Below, one piece after another: positions 9,380-17,320 of a stretch of 57,298 bases of DNA. The notes under the pieces were generated by a model. The model was not told the origin of the DNA. It did not search any database and worked only from the letters and a program-made list of their open reading frames with translations. Where the stretch lies: positions 1 through 57,298 of the forward strand of contig WQUA01000011.1 of the NCBI GenBank assembly GCA_009786025.1, in the 5' to 3' direction. The position numbers and the translations under genes are program-made. Origin of the DNA: Pseudomonadota bacterium. Its GTDB lineage: Bacteria; Pseudomonadota; Gammaproteobacteria; Burkholderiales; Casimicrobiaceae. The first letter of the stretch is position 1, and every line of letters begins with the position of its first letter.

Positions 9380-9407
9380 TCTCCTTTTGAAATGACAGAG
9401 CATACAT

Positions 9408-9455
9408 CCCTCTCCCGCTTACGGGGGAAAGTGGCTCAAAGCGCCAAGAGAGGGA
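9408..9455. repeat. dispersed CCCTCTCCC...GAGAGGGA palindromic repeat
   Basis: CCCTCTCCCGCTTACGGGGG is followed about 20 bases later by CCAAGAGAGGGA, making an imperfect long hairpin. Related copies are at about 13010-13035, 22127-22164, 29785-29832, 43643-43681 and 44200-44251. It lies between the divergent ABC binding-protein and alkA-like genes, followed by TTTCTGACCTCTGCCCCTG, another recurring motif. Confidence 0.6.
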
Positions 9456-9515
9456 AATTTGATCCCCCGATTTCTGACCTCTGCCCCTGCCTAATGTACC
9501 ATTGGATTTTACCGA

Positions 9516-10175
9516 ATGAAAATATCCACTATGAAACCCGACTACTGGGATCGCGCCACCCGCCTGCTTTCACACCGCGACCCTGCGATGCATGGCCTGA
9601 TTGAAGCCTATCCGGAATTCCATCTGCGCCGACGCAGCGACGCCTTCACCGCACTCGCCCGCGCAATTGTCGGTCAGCAGATTTCGGTCAAGGCGGCGGA
9701 CGCCGTCTGGCGGCGCTTCGTCATCGCCGTCGATCCCGCTCACGCCAACGTCGCTTTTCCCGTTGTCGCGCCGACGACAGTTGTCGCGCTGACGCCGGGC
9801 GCCCTGCGCAGCGCCGGGCTGTCGCAGCGCAAAGCCGAATACATGCAAGACCTCGCCCGCCGTTTCGCCGACGGATCGTTGAATCCTGAAACTTGGAAAA
9901 CATTGGCCGACGAAGCGCTGATCGAAGCGCTTGTTACCGTCAAAGGTATCGGACGCTGGACGGCGGAAATGTTCCTGATGTTCCATGAACTGCGCGCCGA
10001 CGTTTTTCCGATTGCCGACCTCGGACTGCAAAAAGCGATCCGGCTGTATTACGCCGGAGAGCACCCCCTCAGCCTTGACGAAATGCAGGCGCTGGCCGAA
10101 TCCTGGCGACCATACCGCAGCGTCGCCACCTGGTATCTGTGGCGCTCGCTCGATCCGTTGCCGGTGGAGTATTGA
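9516..10175 (+). CDS. DNA-3-methyladenine glycosylase II, AlkA-like (HhH-GPD)
   Basis: Base-excision-repair glycosylase removing alkylated bases. The 219-residue protein matches the short AlkA/MAG type without the N-terminal AlkA domain. Key signs are FTALARAIVGQQISVKAADAVW near the N-terminus. The helix-hairpin-helix is LVTVKGIGRWTAEMFLMF, followed by PIADLGLQKAI with the catalytic Asp. The gene could start at 9516 or at the ATG at 9531 (MKPDYWDRAT); neither has a strong ribosome-binding site. It stands alone between repeat-rich gaps, without an ada or ogt gene beside it. Confidence 0.92.
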   Translation: MKISTMKPDYWDRATRLLSHRDPAMHGLIEAYPEFHLRRRSDAFTALARAIVGQQISVKAADAVWRRFVIAVDPAHANVAFPVVAPTTVVALTPGALRSAGLSQRKAEYMQDLARRFADGSLNPETWKTLADEALIEALVTVKGIGRWTAEMFLMFHELRADVFPIADLGLQKAIRLYYAGEHPLSLDEMQALAESWRPYRSVATWYLWRSLDPLPVEY

Positions 10176-10585
10176 GAGCAGAGGTCAGAGGTCAGAAAGG
10201 CGTCATTGCGAGGAGCGTAAGCGACGAAGCAATCCAGAAAAAATGGACCGCAAAGAACGCGAAGAAAAATCGCCTACCCATATAGGGGTGGGTTTCAAAC
10301 CCGCCCCTGTGTCTCACGCGGGGGCACGGTAAATCATTGCGTCATTCTGCGCGGTTCACCCTGCGCGAAGTCGCAGGACGCAGAATCCAGAGAACCCCAT
10401 CCCCATCCTGACCTTCCCCTTGAAGGGGAAGGAATCCGCGTTCTTCGCACCTTCGCGGCTTCGCGTGAGATGGTTTTTATGGATTCTGCGACGTCGCGCA
10501 GAATGACGATTATTTTTCTCCACGCCGCCTCGCCTCAGCGAGAGAATTCTTCTTCGCACTCTATGCGCTCTTTACGGTGAATCTC
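10176..10585. repeat. mosaic of dispersed intergenic repeats
   Basis: This 410-base gap has no gene but at least seven recognisable repeat units. They are GAGGTCA in tandem (10181-10194); CATTGCGAGGAGCG...GACGAAGCAAT (10204-10237); GCAAAGAACGCGAAG (10250-10269); and a palindrome AGGGGTGGGTTT/AAACCCGCCCCT (10284-10308). Next come TTCTGCGCG...CGCAGAA (10341-10390) and CCCCATCCCCATCC...CCTTGAAGGGG (10394-10431). After these are CTTCGCGGCTTCGCG (10451-10465), GATTCTGCG...CGCAGAATGAC (10482-10507) and TTCTTCGCACTCTATGCG (10548-10566). Confidence 0.75.
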
Positions 10586-11161
10586 TCAATCAAAATACGT
10601 CCGCGCTCCTTCAAACCGTTCGTCGAAATAGCGGCTGCCGAGATCGTCGATACGCACCTTGCCGTCGGTCGAAGGAGCATGAATAAAGCGGTTGTCGCCG
10701 ATATAAATGCCAACATGTGAAAAGGAGCGGTTCAGCGTATTGAAAAAAACCAGGTCGCCCGGGCGCAGCCGCTCACGTCCGACCGGTGTTCCCTGTCTGG
10801 CAATATCGGCGGCGCTGCCGCTGACTTTGACGCCCGCCGCCTGTGCGTAAATGTAGCTCACCATCCCGCTGCAATCGAATCCCGCCTGCGGATTCTTGCC
10901 GCCGAAACCGTAGCCGGTATCAAGCAGACTCAGCGCAAAAAGTACGACTTCCTGCCCTTTTTCAGTCGGCGGCAGGTCTACTCCATCCGATCCGGTAGAG
11001 CGGACGCTATCAGGCCGTCTTTCCCTGCTGCCACAAGCGGTAAGGAAAAGCGCCGCAAGAACAGTAATATGGAAGCGGCGACGGTTCGGGTTTGGCAAAG
11101 CGGATACTTTTTGCCCATTCCCGTGCCTGTCTTTTTGTCTGCTCACAGAGACACCCTTCAT
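10586..11161 (-). CDS. NlpC/P60 family peptidoglycan endopeptidase, lipoprotein
   Basis: Probable cell-wall hydrolase that cuts peptide stems; outer-membrane lipoprotein by prediction. After a basic N-terminus comes a hydrophobic stretch ending in the lipobox LTAC. The C40 domain has the catalytic Cys in FDCSGMVSYIY, His in FSHVGIYIGDNRFIH and a following polar residue in HAPSTDGKV. GxPVxRxxLxPGDLVFF (about GTPVGRERLRPGDLVFF) is the standard linker. The start is uncertain: ATG at 11161, GTG at 11167, or GTG at 11146, which has AAGG placed well upstream. It is divergent from sodC, with an AT-rich spacer that likely holds promoters for both. Confidence 0.93.
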   Translation of the reverse strand: MKGVSVSRQKDRHGNGQKVSALPNPNRRRFHITVLAALFLTACGSRERRPDSVRSTGSDGVDLPPTEKGQEVVLFALSLLDTGYGFGGKNPQAGFDCSGMVSYIYAQAAGVKVSGSAADIARQGTPVGRERLRPGDLVFFNTLNRSFSHVGIYIGDNRFIHAPSTDGKVRIDDLGSRYFDERFEGARTYFD

Positions 11162-11308
11162 CGGCACGCTGCGCTTAACTTTTGTTAATCGCGATCATTA
11201 CTAATATGAATAATCGGAGTCCCGTAATTCTTGTAGAATCAAAGACGCATTATACGGTCAGTCGTCAACCCTCTGGCCATCCCATCTTTTTCCCCTGAAG
11301 AGACTCCT

Positions 11309-11830
11309 ATGAAAAAACACCTCCTGATTGCAGCGCTGGCTTTCGCCGGCTTCTCCGTTCACGCCGCCACCATCGAAGTTCCGATGAATCTGGCGACTGA
11401 AAAAGGTGACGGCAAAGCCATTGGCACCGTGACCATTTCCGAAACACCTTACGGCCTGGAATTGACTCCGAAACTGGAGGGGCTGGAACCCGGCATTCAT
11501 GGTTTCCATATTCATGAGAATCCGAGCTGTGCTCCAATCGAGAAAGACGGCAAAATCACCATCGCCGGCGCAGCGGGCGGGCACTTCGACCCCGCCAAGG
11601 CAGGCAAGCACCTGGGACCTTACGCTGACGGCCATCTCGGCGATTTGCCCGCACTTTACGTCACTGGCGACGGCAAAGCCGACTATCCCGTTCTGGCGCC
11701 ACGAATCAAGCAGCTTTCCGAGATTCATGGACGTGCGCTCATGGTTCATGTCGGCGGTGATAACCACTCCGACCACCCGCTACCGCTCGGTGGCGGTGGC
11801 GTGCGGTTGGCGTGCGGCATCATCAAATAA
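11309..11830 (+). CDS. sodC: periplasmic Cu/Zn superoxide dismutase
   Basis: It converts superoxide to peroxide and oxygen in the periplasm. The 173-residue product has a clean Sec signal peptide ([19 protein letters not shown]). Copper/zinc ligands are visible: [11 protein letters not shown], the GGHFDP block, a further HLGDLPAL, and [13 protein letters not shown] near the end. The disulfide Cys are in NPSC and the C-terminal RLACG. Length is typical of bacterial SodC. A strong intrinsic terminator follows 17 bases after the stop, so it is probably monocistronic. Confidence 0.97.
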   Translation: MKKHLLIAALAFAGFSVHAATIEVPMNLATEKGDGKAIGTVTISETPYGLELTPKLEGLEPGIHGFHIHENPSCAPIEKDGKITIAGAAGGHFDPAKAGKHLGPYADGHLGDLPALYVTGDGKADYPVLAPRIKQLSEIHGRALMVHVGGDNHSDHPLPLGGGGVRLACGIIK

Positions 11831-11846
11831 ACCTTTCTTACTTTCG

Positions 11847-11880
11847 AAAAAGGCGGCTTCGGCCGCCTTTCTTTTCTGTT
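11847..11880 (+). terminator. intrinsic terminator of sodC
   Basis: Stem AAAGGCGGC / GCCGCCTTT with a TTCG tetraloop, directly followed by a T-rich run (TTTCTTTTCTGTTTTTCTT). Confidence 0.9.
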
Positions 11881-12279
11881 TTTCTTCTATCAATGATGCT
11901 GTTTCGTCGATGGGGCGCGCTCGACAGCCTTCTTCACCTAACTTCATCTGTCTTTCGTAAATCTACAGCGCAGCAAGAGCATCACGCCCGACCCCATTAC
12001 GCAATGCTTGTACCAGTGCTTCAAAACCGTCAAGCAATCATTGTTCGCTGCCGGAGCTGTTTCTGACGCTGGCGTGGATATATTGGGGAACGGCGCTTTT
12101 GTCCGCGGTAAAGCTCTCCGCTATGGAAATCAGGAGCCCCTTTTTCCGCAAGTGATTTTCAACTTCTGAAGATCGCCAGGGAACAGGCGCTTCAATACCT
12201 TTTTTTGCGGTTGTTGTTTTTAGCAAGATGTTAGAATGACTGACCTCAAAAAACACCTCTTTAGTTCAAGGAGACCATT
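11881..12279. other. gap without an assignable gene; possible decayed coding remnant on the minus strand
   Basis: No intact gene is recognised between the sodC terminator and the FAH gene. On the minus strand, a 72-codon frame (12256-12038) continues past a stop with coding-like residues (EALVQALRNGVGRDALAAL, stop, IYERQMKLGEEG) in the same frame down to about 11890. This could be a degraded gene interrupted by two stops, but I recognise no family. A ribosome-binding site AAGGAG for the next gene is at 12269-12274. Confidence 0.25.
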
Positions 12280-12981
12280 GTGAACGACTTATTGTTTCCT
12301 GCTGCGCCGATCAGCGCCTTTCCCATTGCCGACAGCAACCTCCGCTTTCCCGTTCATCGCATCTATTGCGTAGGCCGGAATTACGCCGAACACGCCCGTG
12401 AAATGGGCTCCGACCCTGATCGTGAGCCGCCTTTTTTCTTCTGCAAACCGGCAGATGCTGTCGTATCCACGCCCGCCGGTCAGACGCTACAGCTCCCTTA
12501 TCCGTCACAGACTAAAAATTTTCATCACGAAATCGAACTGGTGGTCGCGATCGGTAAAGGCGGCAGCGACATTGCGGTCGAACACGCTTACGATCACGTC
12601 TGCGGCTACGCTGTCGGCCTTGATATGACCCGTCGCGACCTGCAAGCGGAAATGCGTAAAGCGGGATTGTCGTGGGAAGTCAGCAAAGCCTTCGATCGCT
12701 CGGCGCCCATCGCACCTTTGCATCTGGTCAGCGCCTGCGGCCACCCGGAAGACGCCGGGATATGGCTGCGAGTCAATGGCAAAGATCGGCAACGCAGCAA
12801 CATCAATCAACTTATCTGGTCCGTACCGGAAACGATTGCTTATTTATCGCGTTTTTTTGAGTTACAACCGGGCGATTTGATTTTCACCGGCACACCCGCA
12901 GGCGTCGGCGCGGTCATGCGCGGCGATCTCATTGAAGGCGGTATTGATGGGTTGGGGACGCTGCAGGTGAAGATCATTTGA
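12280..12981 (+). CDS. fumarylacetoacetate hydrolase (FAH) family protein
   Basis: FAH-superfamily enzymes hydrolyse or decarboxylate acylpyruvate-type C-C bonds with a divalent metal. The 233-residue, single-domain protein has [23 protein letters not shown], the metal-ligand block [12 protein letters not shown] (E-x-E), [25 protein letters not shown], and the C-terminal [13 protein letters not shown]. This resembles the short acylpyruvase/oxaloacetate-decarboxylase type (FAHD1/YcgM). The precise substrate is not decidable. It starts with GTG, supported by an AAGGAG Shine-Dalgarno 6 bases upstream. Downstream, a palindromic repeat at 13040-13069 lies between this gene and the convergent nlpD. 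Confidence 0.93.
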   Translation: MNDLLFPAAPISAFPIADSNLRFPVHRIYCVGRNYAEHAREMGSDPDREPPFFFCKPADAVVSTPAGQTLQLPYPSQTKNFHHEIELVVAIGKGGSDIAVEHAYDHVCGYAVGLDMTRRDLQAEMRKAGLSWEVSKAFDRSAPIAPLHLVSACGHPEDAGIWLRVNGKDRQRSNINQLIWSVPETIAYLSRFFELQPGDLIFTGTPAGVGAVMRGDLIEGGIDGLGTLQVKII

Positions 12982-13039
12982 GTTTGAAAGCCCACCCGCA
13001 GGAGGAACGCCTTCCCCCGCTGGCGGGGTGGGAGGGTTA

Positions 13040-13069
13040 TAAAAGGGCAGGTTTGAAACCCGCCCTTAA
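13040..13069. repeat. palindromic repeat AAGGGC(A/G)GGTTT...AAACCCGCCCTT
   Basis: A nearly perfect hairpin: AAGGGCAGGTTT and AAACCCGCCCTT around a single G. Copies of the same design are at 10284-10308 and 53881-53909. It lies between two convergent gene ends and may act as a bidirectional transcription stop, although no long T run follows. A CCCCCGCTGGCGGGG unit precedes it at about 13014-13029. Confidence 0.65.
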
Positions 13070-13099
13070 AGAATCTGACTCCTGCTTTCTGATCCCTGG

Positions 13100-14146
13100 T
13101 TACCGCGCCGGCAAATACTGCAACGGATCGACCGGCTTACCGTCCCTGCGGATTTCAAAATGCAGTTTCACCTGATCGGTGTCAGTATTACCCATTTCGG
13201 CAATTTTCTGGCCGCGCGTGACTTGCTGTCCCTGCTCCACGAGCAATTCACGATTGTGCGCATACACGGACAAAAAAGTATCGTTGTGTTTGACGATCAC
13301 CAGTTTGCCATAACCGCGCAACCCTGAGCCGACATACACCACCTTCCCCGCCGCACCGGCAACCACCGGCTGCCCGGCATTGCCGACAATATCGATACCT
13401 TTGAGGCTGGATTTCTCCGAATAGGTTGAGATCACTTTCCCCTGTGTCGGCCAGGACCAGTCAACGCTGTCGGTAGAAGCGGTTGCCGTCTGAGGCGGCG
13501 AAGACGGCAACGCGGGCGGCGATGGCGGCGTGGTCGATGTCGTTGTTGTGGGGGGCGTCACTTCCGTTTTGCTCATCGCCATCAACGCTTGTTCCGAATA
13601 CGGTTGCTTTTCCGCTTTCGGCCCGGTTTTAACATTGCCGCGGTCTGTCGCCGCCGTTGAAACAGTCTTCGTCCCACTGCCCGCACTGGTCACGGGAGGC
13701 ACCGTCTGCAACGGCGCGGTGGTGACGCTCGAAGCCGCCGCTGCGCTGCCTTCCGGCGGCGTCAAGCGCAGCACTTGACCGACACTCAGTTTCGACGGCT
13801 CGGTAATGTTGTTCCAAGCGGCCAATTCCCGATAATCGATATTGTTCTGCTGCGCGATTGAAAACAGCGTTTCGCCCTGGCGCACAGTGTATGTTTTGCC
13901 GGTAATCGTTTGCGACGGCGCCCCGGCATTGGGAGCCGTTGGCGAACGCGACGATGTAATGGTAACGCGATCGTCGATTTTCGGCTGCCGCTCTTCGACT
14001 GGTGCTTGCCTGGTTGTCGAGCAGCCGGCCAGAAGTGACGCCGCCAGAAATACCGCTATCGGCGTCTTCGCGCCCAGCCAACGACGATGAAAAAACTCAA
14101 ACATCCCAAGAGACGACACAGATTCAAGCATAGGAAAAACACTCAT
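13100..14146 (-). CDS. nlpD: NlpD-type LysM/M23 murein hydrolase activator, lipoprotein
   Basis: NlpD family members are outer-membrane lipoproteins that activate amidase AmiC at the septum; they bind peptidoglycan but are not themselves peptidases. Visible parts are a lipobox LLAGC; a LysM domain (KTYTVRQGETLFSIAQQNN to LSVGQVLRLTP); a Pro/Thr/Ser-rich linker; and a C-terminal degenerate M23 domain. In the M23 domain the first metal-ligand region reads KGIDIVGNAG, where active enzymes have a His, while KLHFEIRRDGKPVDPLQYLP is kept. This matches NlpD rather than a peptidase. The start at 14146 is the longest; ATGs at 14131 and 14104 are alternatives. It is third in a surE-pcm-nlpD cluster; rpoS, the usual next gene, is absent. 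Confidence 0.93.
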   Translation of the reverse strand: MSVFPMLESVSSLGMFEFFHRRWLGAKTPIAVFLAASLLAGCSTTRQAPVEERQPKIDDRVTITSSRSPTAPNAGAPSQTITGKTYTVRQGETLFSIAQQNNIDYRELAAWNNITEPSKLSVGQVLRLTPPEGSAAAASSVTTAPLQTVPPVTSAGSGTKTVSTAATDRGNVKTGPKAEKQPYSEQALMAMSKTEVTPPTTTTSTTPPSPPALPSSPPQTATASTDSVDWSWPTQGKVISTYSEKSSLKGIDIVGNAGQPVVAGAAGKVVYVGSGLRGYGKLVIVKHNDTFLSVYAHNRELLVEQGQQVTRGQKIAEMGNTDTDQVKLHFEIRRDGKPVDPLQYLPAR

Positions 14147-14171
14147 AACATCCAGAAGAAAGGTTTACTCG

Positions 14172-14207
14172 TTTGACGACTTATTTGACGACTTATTTGA
14201 CTATATA
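14172..14207. repeat. 12-bp tandem repeat between pcm and nlpD
   Basis: TTTGACGACTTA occurs at 14172-14183 and 14184-14195, then as a partial third unit TTTGACTATATA at 14196-14207. It fills the short spacer just after the pcm stop. Confidence 0.8.
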
Positions 14208-14213
14208 CACCGT

Positions 14214-14897
14214 TCATGCCGTCCCTGGCAACAGCGGGACGAATCTGACCGTCTCGAAGGTTTGCTCCTTGAAGCCGCTGGAGGTGCGCTCAACCACCGT
14301 CAACCTCTGCAAATCGGGATTGCCTTCCGCAGCTACCGGCGCCACCATCCTCCCGCCGATTTCAAGATGTGCGAGCAGCGCCTCCGGCAATGCCGCCGCG
14401 CCAGCCGTCACCACGATCGCCTCGACTTGTAACGGCTCGTCCATCGCCGTACTGCCGTCGCCATGCTTGATCGCCACATTCGTCAATTTCAATTCGCGCA
14501 AATGTCGCCGCGCCTTGGCAACCAGCGCTTCAATCCTCTCGACGGTATAAACGCGATCGGCCACCAACGCCAGAACCGCCGTTTGATAGCCACTGCCGGA
14601 GCCGATTTCAAGCACACTCCGTAGCGGCTTACCCTGCCGCGCCAGCTCCGTCATCCGCGCCACCACCCAGGGTTGTGAGATGGTCTGCCCATGCCCGATC
14701 GGCAACGGCGTATTTTCGTAAGCGCGACTCGCCAAGCTTTCCTCGACAAAAATATGGCGTGGCACTGCGTTCATCGCCGCCAGTACTGTCTCGTCGCGAA
14801 TACCCTCATCCCGCAGCCGCGTCACCATCCGTGCCCGCGTCCGCGCCGAAGTCATCCCGATACCGTTAAAACGGTCCCAATCCTTGTCCCTGTGCAT
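14214..14897 (-). CDS. pcm: protein-L-isoaspartate O-methyltransferase
   Basis: It repairs damaged proteins by methylating isoaspartyl residues with S-adenosylmethionine. The 227-residue sequence has family motifs PRHIFVEESLASRAYENTPL and PIGHGQTISQPWVVARMTEL. The SAM-binding motif is VLEIGSGSGYQTAVLA, followed by VYTVERIEAL. The C-terminal part contains GDGSTA and VTAGAAALPEALLAHLEIGG. It begins 30 bases after surE and precedes nlpD, the conserved stationary-phase cluster in proteobacteria. An internal ATG at 14855 (MTSARTRARM) could be the true start, since many Pcm proteins begin close to that point. Confidence 0.96.
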   Translation of the reverse strand: MHRDKDWDRFNGIGMTSARTRARMVTRLRDEGIRDETVLAAMNAVPRHIFVEESLASRAYENTPLPIGHGQTISQPWVVARMTELARQGKPLRSVLEIGSGSGYQTAVLALVADRVYTVERIEALVAKARRHLRELKLTNVAIKHGDGSTAMDEPLQVEAIVVTAGAAALPEALLAHLEIGGRMVAPVAAEGNPDLQRLTVVERTSSGFKEQTFETVRFVPLLPGTA

Positions 14898-14927
14898 AGC
14901 GCAATATCCGAACGCAAGTTTCCAAAT

Positions 14928-15668
14928 TTAATGCGCAAACCACGCGGCGACGTTCTGCATTTCCGTCCGGTGCGTCAGATCGAATTGCAGTGGCGTCACC
15001 GAGACAAAATCGTTTTCGACCGCAAAAAAATCCGTTCCCTCCACTGCATCCGCCGCCAATCCTGCCGCTCCAACCCAATAGACGATACCACCGCGCGGGC
15101 TCTCCATCGGAATCATATCCTCCGCTTTATGCCGCTTGCCCAAGCGGGTGATCTGAAACCCCTTGAGCGTCTGAAACGGCACATTCGGCACATTGACGTT
15201 CAACAGCCAGGGTTGCGCTCGCGCGCGCTGATGGCGTTTCAGCAATTCCTGCGCCACCTTGGCCGCTGTCTCGAATTGCTCGTCCTCTTTGGCGCACAAT
15301 GAAATCGCCACTGACGGAATGCCGAGCAGAAACCCCTCCATCGCTGCCGCTACCGTGCCCGAATAAAGCGTGTCGTCGCCCATGTTGGCGCCGTGGTTGA
15401 TCCCGGAAAAAATCATGTCCGGCAATTCGTTGAGAAGGCCCGTCACTGCCAGATGTACGCAATCGGTCGGCGTACCGTTGACGTAGTAGAAACCATTGGA
15501 CGCCTGCCGCACCCGCAGCGGTCGATCCAGCGTCAGCGAGTTGGATGCGCCGCTACGATCAAGCTCGGGCGCTACGACCGTTACCTCGGCCAGCGGCGCC
15601 AAGGCCGCCGCCAAATGCTCCAGGCCAGGAGCAAAATAACCGTCATCATTGGAAAGAAGAACCCGCAT
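14928..15668 (-). CDS. surE: 5'/3'-nucleotidase, polyphosphatase SurE
   Basis: Survival protein SurE dephosphorylates nucleoside monophosphates with a divalent metal. The N-terminus [20 protein letters not shown] carries the metal-binding NDDG. Further family blocks are [32 protein letters not shown] and [23 protein letters not shown]. The length of 246 is typical. It is the first gene of surE-pcm-nlpD; its promoter should lie in the 226-base region shared with the divergent creD. Confidence 0.97.
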   Translation of the reverse strand: MRVLLSNDDGYFAPGLEHLAAALAPLAEVTVVAPELDRSGASNSLTLDRPLRVRQASNGFYYVNGTPTDCVHLAVTGLLNELPDMIFSGINHGANMGDDTLYSGTVAAAMEGFLLGIPSVAISLCAKEDEQFETAAKVAQELLKRHQRARAQPWLLNVNVPNVPFQTLKGFQITRLGKRHKAEDMIPMESPRGGIVYWVGAAGLAADAVEGTDFFAVENDFVSVTPLQFDLTHRTEMQNVAAWFAH

Positions 15669-15894
15669 ACCGCTTTAAAGCCCCTTGTTTTTTTGCCTCT
15701 CCGGTTTTCGCCGTTTTTTTGGCTTTTACCGCTTTCGTAACGTGTGATTATACCGCGCCCATTGCCGGAGGCTGGCCATATTTAACGTCCCCTTTTGACT
15801 ATAACTCGTCAGATTTTCCGCCCCTTGCCGCCTCATTCCGACCACATTTGCGCCGCACAATCACCTCCGTTCATCCACTCTTTCGGGAGAAATC

Positions 15895-17238
15895 ATGAAA
15901 CGCTTCCCTCTGGCCGGAAAAATCGCCCTGCTGATCGTCTTGACCCTCCTGATGTTGCTGCCGATCAGCGCCATCATGGGGCTGATCTATGAGCGTACCT
16001 CGTACCGGCAATCCGTCATCCAGCAGATCGCCGACAGCGCCAGCGGCCCGCAAACCATCATTGGCCCGATTCTCGTCATCCCCTACGAAAAGACCGAGTT
16101 GAGCGAAGCCGACGATAAAGGAAAGCGCCGCTACATCATCCGCAAAGACGCCCTCTACATCCTGCCCGAAACCCTTGATGTCGCCGCCACCGCGCAAGTC
16201 GAAGCGCGCAAGCTCGGTATTTATCAGGCGCAGGTGTACGACAGCGCCGCCACCGTTCAGGGGCGCTTCAATGTGGTCGTTCCCCCCGAATGGAACAGCG
16301 AAACCATCAAACTGGGGCAGCCCTATCTGAGCGTCGGCGTGGCCGATATGCGCGGTATCCGCCGGGTGTCGCCGGTGACGCTCAACGGCAGGGAACTGCC
16401 GTTCAGGCCAGGAGCCAGAATCGAACGGTTGGAGCAGGGCGTGCACGTCGCTCTCGACAACACGGTATCGCTGAAAAGCGCGCCACAGCCATTGACGTTC
16501 CGCTTTGAACTGGACCTGCAAGGCACCAGCAGGCTGGCGGTCGTCCCGGTCGGTGAGACCTCAAACTTCTCCCTGCAAAGCAACTGGCCGCATCCAAATT
16601 TTGTTGACAGCTTCCTGCCAACTCAGCGGTCGGTTTCCGATCAGGGTTTCAGCGCGCAATGGAGCAGCACCTGGTTTGCCAACAACATGAACCAACGCTT
16701 TGTCCAGGCACTCAATAATGAAAACGCAGGGGTCTGGCGGCTGCCCGCATTCTCCGCCACCATGATCGAAACCGTCGATCAATACCAACTGAGCGAGCGC
16801 TCGATCAAATACGGCATTTTGTTCATCGGCCTGACCTTCATCGCCTTCTTTTTGTTTGAAATGCTGAAAGCGCTGCGCGTTCACCCGATGCAATATCTGC
16901 TGATCAGCGCTGCGCTGGTTTTGTTTTATCTGCTGCTTCTGGCGCTGTCTGAACACACCGGCTTCGATATCGCTTATCTCACCGCCGCCCTCGCCTGCAC
17001 CGGCCTGATTACGTACTACGTCAGCCATGTGCTCGGTGGCATTCGCCGTGGCCTCGGCTTCGGCGCGCTGCTCGCGGCGCTGTACGCAACACTGTGGGGG
17101 CTTCTGCAGTCGGAGGACAACGCCCTGCTGTTGGGCAGCCTGCTGCTGCTGGCGGTTCTGGCGCTGGTGATGGTGCTGACCCGCAAACTCGACTGGTATC
17201 GCCTGGGAAGGCCCACCGACGCCTCCGGGGACGAGTAA
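15895..17238 (+). CDS. creD: inner-membrane protein CreD
   Basis: CreD is an inner-membrane protein of the CreBC regulon in enterobacteria, linked to envelope integrity; its biochemical role is unknown. The 447-residue protein starts with a single membrane segment, has a large periplasmic region (about 40-300, with SGPQTIIGPILVIPY near the start), then a block of six or so membrane segments. Typical features include the HPMQYLLISAALVLFYLLLLALSEH-like segment. The start is supported by a CGGGAG Shine-Dalgarno 7 bases upstream. No creBC genes are in the window. A long perfect hairpin follows between it and the convergent recX. Confidence 0.93.
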   Translation: MKRFPLAGKIALLIVLTLLMLLPISAIMGLIYERTSYRQSVIQQIADSASGPQTIIGPILVIPYEKTELSEADDKGKRRYIIRKDALYILPETLDVAATAQVEARKLGIYQAQVYDSAATVQGRFNVVVPPEWNSETIKLGQPYLSVGVADMRGIRRVSPVTLNGRELPFRPGARIERLEQGVHVALDNTVSLKSAPQPLTFRFELDLQGTSRLAVVPVGETSNFSLQSNWPHPNFVDSFLPTQRSVSDQGFSAQWSSTWFANNMNQRFVQALNNENAGVWRLPAFSATMIETVDQYQLSERSIKYGILFIGLTFIAFFLFEMLKALRVHPMQYLLISAALVLFYLLLLALSEHTGFDIAYLTAALACTGLITYYVSHVLGGIRRGLGFGALLAALYATLWGLLQSEDNALLLGSLLLLAVLALVMVLTRKLDWYRLGRPTDASGDE

Positions 17239-17265
17239 CCGGTCTGTCTTGAAAGACACAGGCTT

Positions 17266-17305
17266 ATTGGCTTTCCTCTTCCGCGATCGGAAGAGGAAAG
17301 CCAAT
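17266..17305. terminator. long perfect hairpin between creD and recX
   Basis: Arms of 18 bases, ATTGGCTTTCCTCTTCCG (17266-17283) and its exact reverse complement (17288-17305), with a CGAT loop. It lies between convergent gene ends and probably works as a bidirectional terminator or RNA-end barrier. There is no T run beyond the arm on either side, so intrinsic termination is uncertain. Confidence 0.6.
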
Positions 17306-17320
17306 GCCTGACTCCTGACG

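Noticed and set aside
12038-12256. CinA-like fragment (KKGLLISIAESFTA resembles the AESCTGG motif)
   Set aside because: The likeness covers about 12 residues, the Cys and Gly-Gly are missing, and downstream residues do not match.
11881-12279. Insertion-sequence remnant
   Set aside because: No transposase motifs, terminal inverted repeats or target duplication could be found by eye.
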